NCBI GenBank assembly: GCA_001792895.1
Contig: MARA01000017.1
Span: 558,001 to 622,000, forward strand
DNA length: 64,000 nt
Source of the DNA: Lentinus brumalis
Lineage: Eukaryota > Basidiomycota > Agaricomycetes > Polyporales > Polyporaceae
Reading direction: 5' to 3'
The notes under the pieces are model-generated. The model made no database searches. It was not told where the DNA came from and saw only the letters and a program-made list of their open reading frames with translations. This document shows, piece by piece, positions 25,152 through 39,037 of the stretch; the first letter of the stretch is position 1; the number at the start of each line of letters is the position of its first letter. A program made the position numbers and the translations under genes.

Positions 25152-25942
25152 TAATCAGAATTACCCGGACGAGCTTATCAACGGTAAGTGCCGGCAATTC
25201 TAGGTAAGTCCAGACCAGGAACATGGTTCTTATCTCACATTTCGGAGTTCTTCGGCATTGCAATCCACTTTCGGGCCGAATGCGGGTCTATATCGGACTT
25301 CGAATCCGTGTTAAGAAGGTAATACTCAGCACTCATACATGCATGGAGGGGAGGAGGACTGAATCATCGACACCAAGCCAGTCACACTGTTAAGTTGCAT
25401 TGCCAAAGCAACGCGCAAGGCTTACTGAATTTGCTGAAGAGCACATCGGTCGACGTTCGTCAAGGGATCGAGCTAGAAGTCGCGCCGCGGAAAGTATATG
25501 CCACCCAGGTGGATACCAGTTGGTCTGCGGCCTTGCTGCCAGTACTTTGGTCCGATCGGTACATCTAAGTACTCGCAGGTCGTGGTGACAGAGGGTGCGT
25601 CGAGGGGTCCGCAACGAGCTAGGCCCTCAACGTGGTACCGTCTCGCGGAACTGGAGCCTCGGAAAGACGGCTCCGAGGCAGTCGAGCCCGGCGTCGTCCC
25701 CTTGCGATTCAGCTGCACGTCGAGTATGGTGAATGTCGATCTTCGTCTGCCCTAGGGGCTCCCAGACCGCCCGGCTGTTCTCGCTGCCAACGTTTATCGC
25801 GACCTCCTGGATGTGATAGGTCAGAACCCTCCTCGAGCGTGAAGACCACCCTTGGTCAGGCCACACTGGCAGGAGCCTCAAGACACACTTTGGAAAGCTA
25901 GACCTCGTCGCAATCATGCGGACGAAGGCGGCGACATGGCGC
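25152..25942. other. Intergenic region MAM3 / NSE4
   Basis: About 0.8 kb upstream of MAM3 and downstream of NSE4. Short overlapping open frames on both strands have no family motif; nothing is called. Confidence 0.45.
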
Positions 25943-27684
25943 TTAGCCGTACCACTTGCTGCCGATACGCGTCTTGGACTTGGCCCGCTGTGGGATCATG
26001 GGTTCAGTGATGCCAAACACCTCAATCGCCCGCTGCAAAGACGACTTTAGTTTCCAATACACTAGACTGTGACAAATGCGACGGCGCACCTTCCATGTAT
26101 CCATGTCGAACTCCGTCACCATCTGGTGCTTGACGAGTCCGCCTAGTACGTACTCCTCGTGTGTTGGCTCCTGGCACAGCACTTGAAGAATGCATATCAG
26201 TCTCAGGGCAACAGTGAGTAAGTTGACCTCCCCGGAGGAACTCACTGATGGTGGGCTCGCCGGTCTCCTTGTCTACTTGGAACGCGCATAATCCATCGCG
26301 GATGAGGAAAGAGAGGTAGAAGAGATTCTCGACAGACTGCGGAAAGTCGTGCGGGTTGATGATGAGCCTGAAGATATTCACCGCTTGCCCATGGTTAACC
26401 AGGATGCGTTCGAGCTACATACGTCGGTGGGGCGGAAGCGCGGCGAGAGTGAGGTTAGCTACATGTACTCTACGTCGACGCATAAGAAACGACTAACCGC
26501 GGCAACGTTCTTCGTGGTTTCATTCCCGGAGCGCGTGATGTCTTCTTCCCTGATCTCTTGCGGCTTCCTCATGTCCTCCTTGTTCTTCTCGAGCCGAGCA
26601 CGCTTGCCTATCTTCCGCTTCTTCTGCTCAATAGAGAACGGTCCAAGCCTGTCCCATAGATATTGTCAACATCCTTTCAGGCCGTCGTCGCAGGTGCGCG
26701 GCAAGCACGCCAAGGGGAAATATACTGGCAGTGTAGGCAGAGGAAAACAGCTGGGGCGCTCGCAGGAAAGATCCTGCCAAGATGTGCCCGATAGAACACC
26801 ACTGAGACATTATGAAGTCCACAAGGAAGTCGGTCCAGCAGACTGTCCACCTGCTTCCTTGTCATGAGCGACCTAGCCAACAACATCGGTCGTCCATGGC
26901 TAAACAGCCACACAGCCATCGTGACTTCCTGCAACATTCGTGATTCGCATGGCTGCGTCCGTCGTCCGGCCATGTCCCTTACGTACAGACCGTCGAGTGC
27001 CCAAACGTTCTCAACAGCGCATACAACGGCAGTGCGGGGTCCAAAGTGAGATGCTCCGAGGACGTAGGGTGAGCGCAGAGGGCGTGAACGCGGATACACG
27101 TACATGAAATCCATCACCGGTACTCGCTTGCTTTTCGCGAGCGCACGACGAGCTATTCGCTCCCAGTCCAGCGGGGCGCCAGCTGCGTCGTCCTCGCTGG
27201 CATCGTCGCCGTCGTCGTCGTCGATGTCTCCTGTGGGCTTCCGCCCGCCCATGTAGGTGACGAGGCGCGCTACAAAGTCGTCCACATCAAACGCGCCGGA
27301 CCCTGACTTCATCGCACGCGCCCTGGCCGCACCAAACTTGGATATGTGAACGAGGAGCGCAGAGTCATGTGTCGCTTCCTTGATAGCTCGCACTGTCCAT
27401 GCGTTCAGGGTTGCGTTCACAGATGCAATGGCTGGCAAGAGCATACCTTCTTCGAACAGTGTGTCCGCTTTGTCGAGGGCGGCGGCGGCATCTTTCGTAC
27501 TCATGTCCTTATTGTCTAACATATGAGCGAGGTAGTTGAGTGATGTTACATGATGACTTCGGTCATATCGCGTACCCTCGAATTGTTTTGTGGTATCTAA
27601 GTATTGCTTCCTGAGGTCTCGAGCGACCTCCTGGTCCTGGTCGGGGTCGTAAACCATCTCTACCTCTATATCGTCGGCAGGCAT
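25943..27684 (-). CDS. NSE4: NSE4, kleisin subunit of the SMC5/6 complex
   Basis: Bridges the SMC5 and SMC6 heads in the DNA repair and chromosome maintenance complex. Exons 27684..27104, 26648..26498, 26414..26246, 26181..26090, 26044..25943; 364 residues, normal for Nse4. The C-terminal domain is unmistakable (FPQSVENLFYLSFLIRDG, then LVKHQMVTEFDMDTWK and AIEVFGITEPMI). The N-terminal part (DRSHHVTSLNYLAHMLDNKD, LFEEGMLLPAIASVN) fits the SMC-binding region, followed by an acidic Asp/Glu stretch and the basic LGPFSIEQKKRKIGKRARL block. Intron 1 is 455 nt, far above average; the others are 45-83 nt. All phases agree. Confidence 0.93.
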
Positions 27685-28170
27685 CTTCAGTGTTCGTAGA
27701 CAAGTTCAGCCAGCAGTTCAAGTACGCGAGGGGCAGGAGGTACTTGGGCGAAAGGGGAAAAGGGGTGAAGCTTGAAGGACAGTCTGAGCGCGCGTCTGCG
27801 CGACGCGGTCGCGACCCACGTGACTTCATTGCCGGTATTTCCTAATTGGGGCAGAGCCTACTCGCCGCTTTTCTCAAACTTATGCAGTCGAATTGTACAT
27901 GCACTAGTAGCTAGCAAGTACTCCATCAGAGTCTTGTGCAGTCACTACTTGATGATGAGACAGCCGGCGCGATACTGAGTGGTTGCTGTGAACGACCACA
28001 ATCACACGACCACCCAGCACACGACTCGAGAGAGGATTTACAACGATATCATTTTGCCTGATTCCCGCTCTGAAAACAGATATGTGAAAACAAAGGGACG
28101 GCATCTCTGCCTGCGACCATACGCGATCGCGGGGTGCGCCAAGTAGCTGCAGCTGCTGAGGCGCTCGAGC
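27685..28170. other. Intergenic region NSE4 / SDH1
   Basis: 5' flank of NSE4 including a CACGTG box near 27816, and 3' flank of SDH1. No gene seen. Confidence 0.45.
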
Positions 28171-30821
<2,651 letters not shown>

Positions 30822-31071
30822 GGCGTCGAGGATGCCGCGAACGACGAGGAGGTCGTGGATGACGGTGAGGAAAGGGTGTAAGGCAGCGTCTGCGTTCGCC
30901 GTTCGAGCGACGAGCGGGCCTCCTCCCCGAAACTCCGGTTGCGGCCGAAACCAATCAGAGCCCCGTGATTTCCTCCCCGCGTTTCCCGGATCGCGTGCGA
31001 GCGCTAACGTATAATTCACGTGTTCTTTTGGTGACCAGCATAGAAGTGTATTTACCTAGAGCCATGATATG

Positions 31072-31143
31072 TCCGATATGGTGTAACGGCTAACATTACC
31101 GCCTTTCACGCGGTAGCTCGGGGTTCGATTCCCCGTATCGGAG
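31072..31143 (+). tRNA. tRNA-Glu (anticodon UUC)
   Basis: Cloverleaf folds by eye: acceptor stem TCCGATA/TATCGGA, anticodon stem ACCGC/GCGGT closing the loop CTTTCAC with anticodon TTC, T arm GGGG-TTCGATT-CCCC, and a D arm with GTGTAACGGC that also carries the usual B-box partner sequence. No intron and no encoded CCA, as expected in eukaryotes. Base 31143 is the discriminator. Confidence 0.95.
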
Positions 31144-31666
31144 TCCTGATGGGTCCAATAATTTTGTTCCGGTGCTCTCCCCATCCGTGTTACTTACTTG
31201 TACGTGGACGTATGTCGCGGGAAGTGGAATGTCAAATGACGGTCATTTCCGCGAGAGTCGTAGATCTAGACGGTGGTCATGCGCACGAGTTCTCTTCCTC
31301 CTGACTCGCGAGGATGGAACACAAGTGCTGGACCCTGGACCCTTATTCTTTTGGTGGCAGCGCGGTGCGATCTCATCAAATCTGGGTGATTATTTACGGC
31401 CGGGTGTCTAAGTCTTTGGGCGACGTCGGTGGAGTACAGCCGCTGTTCAGTAGGCACTGGTTGGTAGATCTTGAGGCGGACGTGCAAGGGTGTCTCCGAG
31501 GTACGCGTCTTGCATTACATATATTGATACATCCCGTCATGGTGAAGCAAATAAAGATACAGCGATAATGTTATGGTCAGTCTGCCTGCTGACCCATAAA
31601 TCCGTTACGAGTGATCCGGCCCGTGCCCTCGGGGCAACCATCGTGCAAGCATACATATGTTAGGGC
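31144..31666. other. Intergenic region tRNA / AA9
   Basis: About 0.5 kb; 3' flank of the second AA9 gene, with no further feature recognised. Confidence 0.45.
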
Positions 31667-32907
31667 CTAGTTGAGGTTGCGCATAACGCGACTCAGGCGG
31701 CGTGGGCGGAACTCCTCACGGGCGTAGTTGCCGTTCATGTCGTAGCAGCTCCCGGAGCCGCTGGTCGACGAGCTTGAGGGCGCCGCAGAGGACGCCGTCG
31801 CGGATGGGGCAGCGGACGAGGTGCTGTTCGTTGAGGCGTTGTTCCCGCTCCCACTGGAGGATCCTGCCGCGACGAAGGAGGCGATGGCGGGGCCGGGGAA
31901 GGTGTAAGTGAAGCCCGGGTTGTAAACCTATGAACAGAGTGAGTGAGTTGAGGAGAAGTAGAGGGCGGGATAAGAGGGCGGACGTACATTGGGAGTGAGG
32001 ATACCGGGCTCGGTGTCGGAGTACGCGCCGGGGAAGGTCACCGTAGCGTTCGGTGCGCCGTCGCCGTTGCCGCTGATGCGGACCTGCGTGCAGGACGGGT
32101 AGAACTCGGCGCCGCCGTCGGACATGGCCAACTGCAGAGCGATGATCTGTGCATGACAGTGGGAGTCAGCCATGTGCTCACTGAGTCCGTACGGCGATCT
32201 CAGTACGCACCTCATGCCGGATGAGATAGTCGCCACCCTGAATGTCGTTCGGGAGGTTGAACGAGTACGTTCCGCCGTTCACTGGATAGCATGCAAGTTA
32301 TCAGCAGTCTGTGACGCCCTGTACATAGGAGAACGTACTGATGTCCTGCTGGACCCAGGTAGAGCCGTCGCTCTTCGTGCCGACTTCGTCGACCTTGAAC
32401 CATTGAGCGTTCGAAGCATCAAACTTGTCGCACGTCGTGTCCCCGCAGGACGCCATGTACGTGAGCATCGGACCGGTGTTGTGTGGCCACTATGATCAAT
32501 GCGTGAGTATAAGATCGTGCGGAGCAAGACGGCCAAGACGGAGAGCTCACGTTGCCGCCGTTCCCGGAAGCCCATGCGAAGGTCACTTCGCTGCCAGGGT
32601 TGGCGGAGGCGACGAGGGCAGCAATCTGCGCGTTCTGACCACACGAGAGGTTCGGGTTCGACGCGCCCTTGACAGGCTCGACGCTGTCGATGAGGCGGAT
32701 GGGGCTGTCACCTGTGCAATGCAAGTGGACCCGTCAGCAATCCGATCGAATGTGTTGCAAGTGACCGTACGACTAACCGGAAGGGTTGTTCGGGACATTA
32801 CCCTGGTAGGTCTGGCCGTCGATGGCGACACTGCGAAGGTAGCCGTGGCCAACGACGTTCGGGACGAACGCTAGAAGAGAAGCGGCAATGATCGTTGCGG
32901 AGCGCAT
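31667..32907 (-). CDS. AA9 lytic polysaccharide monooxygenase
   Basis: Secreted copper enzyme of the cellulose/glucan-cleaving AA9 family, intact here. Exons 32907..32778, 32711..32551, 32489..32339, 32281..32211, 32146..31988, 31927..31667; 310 residues. A 20-residue signal peptide exposes His21 (HGYLRSV). The second copper histidine is His100 in WPHNTGPMLTYMA, and the axial tyrosine is Tyr187 in GGAEFYPSC. The usual second-sphere His is replaced by Gln176 (RHEIIALQ), and the usual Gln by Glu185. The catalytic domain is followed by a Ser/Ala-rich linker of about 40 residues, CYDMNGNY and a basic end PRRLSRVMRNLN. It is a paralogue of the gene at 3782; shared first-intron placement supports common descent. 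Confidence 0.95.
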
Positions 32908-33892
32908 GTCGATAGCACTCTGGAGATATAACAGTGACTTGAATGAGAGTGGCGCGAGGGGACTTGCTCGTCAAGAGCAGACGGACGAAGTTGACTCGGA
33001 AGGAGAGAGTGAATGGAGTCGGTGGGCTGTGGATGTGAGGACAGTCTGCCCACGAACGCGCCATTATATCCTAAACCATCTGGACCGCTTTGTGAATACA
33101 CGACGGCGACACGCACGACAATGCGGCTGGCCAGACACAGGGGCGCTGCTTTGTGACCGGGAAATGCGCCTGTCAGGCTGCCACCCATGGCAGCGATTGT
33201 CTCGCTCACAAGGCTCGCTCACTGGTAAATTGCGACTCGGCCCTCGATCCTGCACGTACGATATGAAGCATGTGTTATCCTGATGCTGGGTGAATACTCG
33301 ATGCTTGCGATCCAAACATAGACGGTGGAATGCACGCACAGCTAGTGACGCCCATCCTGAATCGCGAGTTTGGAAAACGAAACGTTGTCACCCCGGTGCA
33401 TTGTCCCATGCGACTTCTCCATGAAACCGCGATCAGTCGTCTAAAGCCAATCAGACTTGACATGGCACAGGGAAATCGTCGTTCCATGAACAGCCTTCGT
33501 CCCGGGAGGCAGCCTCCTGCTGTGCGCAGCGGGGACCTGCCGCACATGATGGGAGGAGGAGGAGTGTCAATTTGACCTAAGATGGAGATTTGAAGGCGTC
33601 GGACGACGAACGCGATAGCCATCGCGGTTGTGCACGCAGGCCGCGCCTTCGGGTATATTATCACTCCGCAGTCCGAAAGCTACACTCACCGGAGCGTCCC
33701 CTTTCAACATGCGAGAATAGAGACAGTTGTCGGGAGCGGGTGTGTTGCATTGACTCTCCGCCAAAGGATCGAATCGTGCCATGACACGGAGATGAACCGA
33801 TGCCGGTTGAAAATTGACAAAGGACAGCGGTTCTGGAGAATGCTCGACATTGAAGCGCATCGACAATGCATGCGACCGGTACCAATTGCCGT
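32908..33892. other. Intergenic region AA9 / SDR
   Basis: About 1 kb upstream of AA9. No coding sequence or repeat recognised; small open frames on both strands lack motifs. Confidence 0.45.
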
Positions 33893-35164
33893 TCACCTCG
33901 TTCTCGTTGCGTTCTCGAGCCATTCCCACAGCTTACGACGAACATCGGGATCGGCCGTGTCCTTTGCCTTCCCAACCCTCACCCACGGTATCAGGTGCTG
34001 GCGTGCGTATGCACGTGTAAGCCATGCGGCATGGATCCGGGGTAATCGAGCACGAGACACGCACCTGTCCTCCCAGATTGGCACCCTCCGGCATGGTCCC
34101 GGCGTATAGTTGAGTGAGCGCGCCCATCGGTGCAGGATACAGCGTGAAGTTCTGAGGGGACAGCCGTACGGGACGCTCGGGCAAAATCATATGTGACGGT
34201 TCCATCGGAGTGGACGTACCGTTAGTGCAGCCTCGATCTTCGAGATGTGACTCTGCAGGTCGGTCTTGAGGTTCCCCGGGTAAAGTGAGACGGAGACGAT
34301 GCCCTGCTCCGCGTATCGCCTGTGCAGCTCATTCGAGAACACCACGTTCGCCTGCGGACGGAGCGGAAGCCCGTTAATGAAGGCAGGCACCATCGGCGAG
34401 GATCCCAGCACCCACAAACTTGCTCTGCGAGTACAGCTTCATCGTGCCGGCCCTGGTGCGCTTTGGGCCATCGTGGACGGTGTCGAAGTCGATTTCAGAG
34501 ACGAAGGAGTGTCCCATGGAGGACGTGTTGATAACGCGTGCTTTGCCGTCAGGAGATGTGTTCCCAGACGCGATCATGAGCGGCAGTAATAGCTTGTTCA
34601 GGTAGAAGTGCCATGCGTATGCGTGCGGGGAATGAGAGTGTGGATGCGGGCAGGATCGGGTCCATTGGGCGACCACTCACCAATCACATTCGTGCCGAAC
34701 TGCATATCGTATCCGTCCTTTGTGACGAGATCGACCGCGGGGTACATCAGACCCGCGCTATTGAAGAGGACGTCGAGGCGTTGTTCTGACCTGCGCCGAA
34801 ATGATAAGACCTTGGAGCAACTTACCCGAGCACAACCCTCAGGAACTCAGACACGGCATTCTTGATCGAGCTCGGATCGGCGAGGTCGAGCTGCAAAAGC
34901 ATGCTGCCTTGCCTGTCTCCCCTCGAGGATCGTCGATTGCTTCCTGCACCTTCTGCGGGTTGCGTCCTGCTATGTACACAGTCGCGTTGTGGGTCAGCAG
35001 GGCCTGTAAGAGCGTTAATAGGGAGAATGGAGGAACATGAGATTGTGCCCTCTAACCTTGACCGTCTCTTTTCCGATGCCTGTATTCCCGCCTGTGACGA
35101 CCATGATCTTCCTGGAGAGGTCAGGGATCTGGTCGACGTCCCACTTGGGCTTCGGTGGGAGCAT
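33893..35164 (-). pseudogene. Short-chain dehydrogenase/reductase, damaged
   Basis: NAD(P)-dependent oxidoreductase of the retinol-dehydrogenase-like SDR group. Exons 35164..35057, 35003..34826, 34790..34681, 34612..34416, 34351..34220, 34151..34065, 33997..33893; about 305 residues if undamaged. The cofactor motif [15 protein letters not shown], the structural LFNSAG, the catalytic Ser region RVINTSSMGH and the catalytic Tyr-x3-Lys (LYSQSKFANVV) are all present. There are two lesions. One base is missing in exon 2 (about 34899..34913), between GETGKAA and LLQLDLADPSSIKNA. Also, the intron before exon 4 ends CGCAT where CGCAG is expected, with no other AG available. The 35-nt second intron is short. 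The start may be at 35164 or, in frame, 35185. Confidence 0.8.
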
Positions 35165-35485
35165 GTGCGTGCATGTCCTTGACATGGTCTTGGGGCGCTA
35201 GGGAGGAGAAACGAGGAAATGGGGATGCAGTCTGAGTGCTCATCTCCGAGGCGCATTGAGGTGTATCTGTGCGAGCCCTATTGAAAATGTCGCGACACAC
35301 AAGCTGGCGTTCAATGCACGCCGACGCGAAGCGTACAGAGTCGCGCACGCAAGAAGGGAACGCCGGCATCGCCAGTGACTTCTCGATTCCCGACCTGTCT
35401 GTATACATCACACTTCCGAGTCTGCGGCAGTTCAAGTCAGCAGGGGACCACTCAACGGTAGAGAGGCCATTCACCACTTCGCTAC

Positions 35486-37564
35486 TCACAACTCCTCGTC
35501 GTAGTCCTCGATCCGCCTGCCAATTCCATCCTTCATCGCACGCTCGACGACAGCACACGCGATCGCGACGTCCTGCACGCCGACGCCGACCGACTTGAAG
35601 ATCGTGATATCGCCGCTCTGTCGGATTTCTTGGACGAGGCCTGCACGGGGTGTCCAAGACTGCCCTTCGATGTCGAGCAGCTCCCCGATCTCGACCAAGT
35701 CAGACTCCGTGCAACTCGCGGAGATGAGCTCCCCGGCCTCAGCCTGGCAACACAGCGAGGTCAATAACAGAGAGAATATTGACGAGCGGATGTCGCGACC
35801 TACCATGCAAGCGGACTTCTGGTCGACGACTATCTTGCCCGCACGTTTTACCAGGTCGGTGTCGATCTCATGCCTGCGCGATTGTGAGTGGTGAACGACG
35901 GCGAAACTTGGCACAGCGGACTGACATCTCGGGCTTATATGATCCAATGAGACAGAGGTGTGTGCCCGCCCGCACGTATGCAGACGGAAACAGCGGCTCT
36001 GTGGACGACGTCGCAGTGACGATGATGCTGGCCTGTCCGATACTTTCCCGAAGAGTCGGGCCCTCGTGGTCATCGGGAGGAGACAGTGTGCCAGTCGATA
36101 TCTGCACGGTAGGAAAGTCTTGGCGTACGCGATCGCATAGCGCTTGCAGTCGCGCGTTCTTCGACCGGTTGAAGATGGCGCAGGTCTGGATGGACGGGTA
36201 TGCGGTCAGGAAGAGCGAGACGTGAGCTTGGATCTGTGCGCCCGCTCCTATCGCAACGATACTGGTCGGATTGGCATTGGAGGGAAGTAGCACGCGGGCA
36301 GAGAGTAGGGAGCCTATGGTGAAAGAAACAAATACATAAGAGAGCTTCGTGGACAACTCCCTGCAGAATGATGATATTGCAGATGCCCTGCAGGCTGCAG
36401 TAGTGCAGCTACGACAGTGGTGGACGTGCCAAGTCCGCACGATGAGAGGACTCCCGCTGGTTCGCCCATCAGTCATTTCCAACCTTGCTCGCCTCAGTAC
36501 ACATGAGAAGGAATAAAGAGGGAGGAGGGTATTTTCAGGCGCCTGCCTACGCTGCATGTGCCAGCCCGCACATTGACGCAGACGACGTCTACGAGCACCA
36601 GTTAGATGCATCTCCATGTTTCCACATTCCTTGATGTCAACTATGCCGCGGGCCAACCGCGCGTTGCCGCATGACTGGTCACTGACCAGAGACGTGAGGC
36701 AGGCCAACGACAGTCAAAAGCACTGTCTAGCCGCTACAGCGAGGGCCGACCGTAAACGCACTGAGGGCCAGAATATGGGCTTTGAGATGTTGAACCTGTG
36801 ATGTACCGGGGACAGCTCACGGACTTGGGCCGAGTTCCTCGCATTGCTAGAGGAGCGCCTACTTGCACGGATGCGTCAAGTTCTCGCCGACAGCAGCAGT
36901 AAAGCGCATGGTGTGGAGTACGCCTGCCCTTAGGATGGTGCAAGGGAAGTCGCCGTGCGTCCAGATGGTGTCCAGCCCATCTTTGCGAGTGCGGAAGACA
37001 TCGCTGTGACGAAGGAGGTTGAAGAGGACACCCGTTCTAATAATGAGTAATTCCTTCCACTTCATCCTTCTTCTGCTGAAGACAACAAGAGAACCGGCGT
37101 ACGCGGATGGCCGATGGTTGGTCCACCAGCTGCTCGCGGACCACCCGTGTCCCACGAACGACGTCCAATCCTGCGGATCCTCTTGACCTCTCGAACAACG
37201 ACTCACCAGCAGCGTTCCGCAACGCAGTCAACAGCCTCGCATTCACGATGGCCCTGACATGGCCTCCATGCTCATCCATCACGATCGTACTCGCCGGGAG
37301 CCCCCTCGCCCTCACGTCCTCCGGCGCACCCGCAGTAGGCACAGACACGACCTTCATCGTCGTCCCCGAAGACGCGATGCGCGACGGCATGAAGAGTGCG
37401 GTATGGTTCTCCGTCGATATGGCAGTCCGGTGCGGCTGGACGATCCCGGGGTCGGACGATGAGAGTTGCGCAAAGACCCCAGCCATGAGGCCGACGAGCT
37501 CGTCCGGGCTGAACCGCGTGGTCGCCTCGAAGGTGTCGCGCGCAGACAGAACTAGGAGGGACAT
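35486..37564 (-). CDS. Ornithine cyclodeaminase / mu-crystallin family protein
   Basis: NAD(P)-binding enzyme family that includes ornithine cyclodeaminase, ketimine reductases and mu-crystallin; the actual substrate cannot be told. Exons 37564..37207, 36313..35926, 35873..35804, 35743..35486; 357 residues, typical. The nucleotide-binding core is IVAIGAGAQIQAHVSLF. It is preceded by the substrate-side block (MKVVSVPTAGAPEDVRARG, MDEHGGHVRAIVNARLLTAL) and followed by AGTHLCLIGSYKPEM and DITIFKSVGVGVQDVA. Intron 1 is 893 nt and must be removed in one piece to join NAAG to SLLSARVLL. A 14-bp palindrome (37657..37670) lies 93 nt upstream of the start. Confidence 0.92.
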
Positions 37565-37656
37565 GGTGAGCGACGAGGACGACGAGAAGTTCGGGAGTCG
37601 ACGTCAGGTCAAGAACAAGGAAGCGCCGGCCAGGCCGGGTTTAATGCTCAGTAACC

Positions 37657-37670
37657 AGTAAGTACTTACT
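37657..37670. repeat. 14-bp palindrome upstream of the cyclodeaminase-family gene
   Basis: AGTAAGTACTTACT reads the same on both strands. Similar AAGTACTT-centred words occur at several other places in the window, mostly outside genes. Confidence 0.6.
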
Positions 37671-38081
37671 TACGTCCCACTCTCCATGCACAGTGTAGAC
37701 AGCCCGAGTACTAGATTCCAGAATAGCCTATATGTCATTGGCGGGGATCATATCGTATACGAGGCGGTGGTACACGGAGGTAAGGGAAGACTAAGTGTGT
37801 GTGCGTACTGTGTAGCGTAGGAAAGGAAGACACGTCCGAGAGAGAGAGAGATTAAGTAGGTGATATGGAACAAATATGGAAGGGGCCATGGTGGAGAGAA
37901 AGGAGGATACAACGATGCGGACAGACGATGAGACAGGGTGACATGACTGACATGTCGTTCAGAACTACGTCTGGAGCCTCGGCCAGCTGCGGCTAAACGA
38001 TGGTCGAGCGATGGTGGGAGGAAGGAGTGCGTTCGCGACGAGCTAACTCAACGAGATGAGCGCGGACCATGACTTCGCCGC
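37671..38081. other. Intergenic region
   Basis: Upstream of the cyclodeaminase-family gene and downstream of the small membrane protein; contains a short GA repeat near 37838. No gene seen. Confidence 0.45.
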
Positions 38082-39037
38082 TCAAAAGTTGGCGTTCGGC
38101 CACCTCGTCGACTGACTGGAGTCCTCTCCAGGCGGCAGGATGTCGAAGCTGTCAAAGGTGGAGCGAAAGCGTTTGCGCCAGCTCGCTTCGACGCCAACGA
38201 GCTCCGGGGTGGTCGCCCTGTAGTTGCGCTTGACGATTCGAACGCTGCGCATCCATGCTTCCAGCGCAGGACCGGACGAAGACGTGGACTCATCGCGCGG
38301 GTATAGCCACCAGATGGGGTGGAAAAACGTGTCTGGGTCCCATGCTCCCAAGAACGCCTTGTGCCGAGTGAGGGGCTGGGATGTCGAGACGGGTGCAGGA
38401 GGACTGGGAGGAGCAGGGCCTTGACCCGACGACGGCGGTGGGGCCGGACGACGGCTCTCATGTTGTGGCACCATCGCATCGTCAAGAGAATCTTTGTCTG
38501 GGATCACGACGGTGTTAGTGGCAGAGCGGAGGGGAAAGATACAAGACTTACCCAGCGCCATTCCGAGTATCGACGCATGGTAGCGTTGGGCCTGGACAGG
38601 GCTTAGCTCGCGGCGGGCGAGGTCGACCAGGGCTAGGACATTGTCAGCGAGGATCTGCGTGAACCAGACAAAGTGTGACATACCCTTGATGAACTCATCT
38701 CGCACGAATGGATCGTCCCCCGGGGTCTTGTCGAAGACAGGGAACGAAGTATCGGGGCGAGGGCCAAACGCAGACGGCGTGAGTGGCGCTGGTATACGCG
38801 CGTGAGCCAGCAACGCGTATGAAGATCAAAATTCACTCACGTTCGTCTGCATCCTCGCGCCAATCAGGCGGAGAGATCGACTGCCAGGACACATTGCGGA
38901 AGAGGTTGCTCCAAATAGGCCTTTGTCTGTAGTCAGCGACTCGGTCCAATGCTTCGAGCAGTGCACACTTACGTGAAAGTGAAGATGGTAAGAATGACCA
39001 GGGCCAAGCCGACCACGACGACCTCAGTGAGGAGCAT
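38082..39037 (-). CDS. Unknown small membrane-anchored protein
   Basis: I do not recognise the family. Exons 39037..38973, 38926..38841, 38788..38684, 38632..38552, 38497..38082; 250 residues. The protein begins with a single hydrophobic segment (TEVVVVGLALVILTIFTF), probably a signal anchor. It is followed by a hydrophilic region, a short helix-like block (FIKALVDLARRELSPVQAQR) and a Pro/Ser-rich spacer. A Trp-rich part then follows (LGAWDPDTFFHPIWWLYPRD), with a C-terminal tail ending STRWPNANF. All four introns are 47-55 nt with good GT-AG ends and matching phases, so the model is solid though the function is open. Reading through intron 3 would give a tempting but unsupported hydrophobic insert. 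Confidence 0.75.

Noticed and set aside
26677..27103. Apparent C-terminal extension of NSE4 exon 1
   Set aside because: Read-through of intron 1; splicing at 27103/26649 restores the conserved LGPFSIEQKK block.
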